Shown piece after piece: positions 6,170 through 6,593 of a stretch of 6,593 nucleotides of DNA. The notes under the pieces were generated by a model, which was not told the DNA's origin, did no database searches, and saw only the letters and a list, made by a program, of their open reading frames with translations. Positions within the stretch are counted from its first letter, which is position 1; each line of letters opens with the position of its first letter. This stretch comes from Candidatus Kaiserbacteria bacterium (GTDB lineage Bacteria; Patescibacteriota; Minisyncoccia; Phycocordibacterales; UBA918), in assembly GCA_007117575.1 (NCBI GenBank), contig SKGH01000090.1, positions 1-6,593 on the forward strand. The letters are read 5' to 3'. Position numbers and translations under genes: made by a program.

Positions 6170-6388
6170 ATGTCTAAGAAAAGTACTAGTCGTAATGATG
6201 AGTCAATTTGTCACTTTTGCAGTGCGGTAAGAATGGCACATCAGGTTGATTTGCATAGCATAGATGGTAAGGTGCGAGCTTTTTGTCGCGATCGACAATG
6301 CCACCGGCTATATCTCATTTTTATATCAGAAGACGGTGAAGATGCCAGAGGTGTAGGGAGAACTAAGGGTGCTGAGAAAAAAAGATAA
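6170..6388 (+). CDS. Small cysteine-rich (putative zinc-ribbon) protein of unknown function
   Basis: This is a 72-residue protein that I do not recognise. It carries two cysteine pairs, C14-HF-C17 and C39-RDRQ-C44, separated by 21 residues; this spacing suits a small zinc ribbon, with nearby histidines H15 and H45 as possible extra ligands. The N-terminus (SKKSTSR) and C-terminus (TKGAEKKR) are basic and probably flexible, which would fit a nucleic-acid-binding or ribosome-associated role, but that is inference. No signal peptide or membrane segment is seen. A clear Shine-Dalgarno site, an upstream promoter candidate and an intrinsic terminator 13 bases after the TAA stop support a real, independently transcribed gene. 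It is divergent from rnr, with 154 bases between the starts. Confidence 0.8.
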   Translation: MSKKSTSRNDESICHFCSAVRMAHQVDLHSIDGKVRAFCRDRQCHRLYLIFISEDGEDARGVGRTKGAEKKR

Positions 6389-6401
6389 ACATAACCCCGT
6401 T

Positions 6402-6442
6402 AAGACCTTCGTTATGTGCGCGTGCGGAGGTCTTTATTTTTT
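6402..6442 (+). terminator. Rho-independent terminator of the small cysteine-rich gene
   Basis: AAGACCTTCG (6402-6411) pairs with CGGAGGTCTT (6425-6434) as a 10-bp stem with one G-T wobble and a 13-base loop. TATTTTTT follows at once (6435-6442). It begins 13 bases after the stop codon and is the clearest intrinsic terminator in the window. Confidence 0.88.
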
Positions 6443-6484
6443 CCGGTTTTTAGAAACTGCTTGAAGTCTCAACGAGGTCCAAAG

Positions 6485-6579
6485 TGACCAAAAATTCAAG
6501 CGAAAACCTGTGCTGGAGTCCGAAGCGTATCGGGATACGGTGAGGACGAAGCATGGGTTTGTAGCTGAATTTTTGGTCA
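6485..6579. repeat. Long imperfect hairpin repeat element at the right end
   Basis: The outer arms TGACCAAAAATTCA (6485-6498) and TGAATTTTTGGTCA (6566-6579) are a perfect 14-bp inverted repeat. Inside, AAAACC (6503-6508) faces GGGTTT (6555-6560) and the tip is CGTAT-CGGG-ATACG (6526-6539). Weaker pairing (GGTC 6476-6479 with GACC 6584-6587) may extend the stem outwards. It encodes no protein. The right half recurs exactly at 1-73, showing the repeat nature. Motifs shared with the element at 1316-1444 suggest kinship. Confidence 0.8.
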
Positions 6580-6593
6580 TGACGACCCGAAAC
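6521..6593 (+). repeat. Right copy of the 73-bp terminal direct repeat
   Basis: This is identical to 1-73 and runs to the last base of the window. It covers the tip and right arm of the hairpin element at 6485-6579 plus 14 bases beyond it. If the molecule is circular or the contig looped, the sequence would continue from base 74. Confidence 0.95.

Noticed and set aside
443..6388. Recoded UGA (as in some CPR lineages)
   Set aside because: rnc ends in TGA at the expected protein end, and no gene needs an in-frame TGA read as an amino acid.
1..6593. A 6.5-kb plasmid or phage genome
   Set aside because: There is no replication, mobilisation, capsid or integrase gene, and all the recognised genes are chromosomal housekeeping genes. 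The matching ends are better explained by repeats or assembly.

Overview
This window looks like a piece of a bacterial chromosome carrying nucleic-acid housekeeping genes: rnc (RNase III), a short SMC-type ATPase, rnr (RNase R) and a small cysteine-rich protein of unknown function. The genes use the standard code, with TGA, TAA and TAG all acting as stops. Three things suggest a reduced genome, most plausibly of the Patescibacteria/CPR type: the SMC is only about 758 residues and has no recognisable hinge, RNase R lacks its N-terminal helix-turn-helix domain, and most starts lack a Shine-Dalgarno sequence. That assignment is inference from gene architecture, not a database match.

Layout: positions 1-442 hold no gene. 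They begin inside a repeat whose 73 bases recur exactly at the other end of the window, then pass through an AT-rich leader with several dyads. rnc (443-1165, +) is followed by a 358-base gap, then smc (1524-3800, +). The rnc-then-smc order is common in bacteria. smc faces rnr (6015-4066, -) across a 265-base convergent gap. rnr diverges from a small zinc-finger-like gene (6170-6388, +), the only gene here with a clear Shine-Dalgarno sequence, a reasonable promoter and a strong intrinsic terminator. A long imperfect hairpin repeat closes the window.

The most interesting content is in the gaps. Two related elements, 1316-1444 (+) and 3837-4055 (-), flank smc. Each has 17-bp imperfect terminal inverted repeats starting TCA and containing ACGCGTTT, and each is bracketed by its own perfect 3-bp direct repeat (AAG and GTG). 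This is the layout of a non-autonomous, MITE-like mobile element. Outside their centres the copies are nearly identical (75/77 and 33/34), but the centres differ: 18 bp against 108 bp. The right-end hairpin repeat has different arms but shares the core signals AGCGAAAACC, a GCGTA-stem apical hairpin and GACGAA with the first element, so one broader family may have spread in this genome.

Functionally, RNase III and RNase R are RNA-processing and decay enzymes that deal with structured RNA, and SMC organises the chromosome. The inverted-repeat elements are transcribed at gene ends and would form hairpins there, so they could act as terminators or as substrates for those RNases. The identical window ends may reflect a circularised or repeat-collapsed contig rather than a real 6.5-kb replicon.
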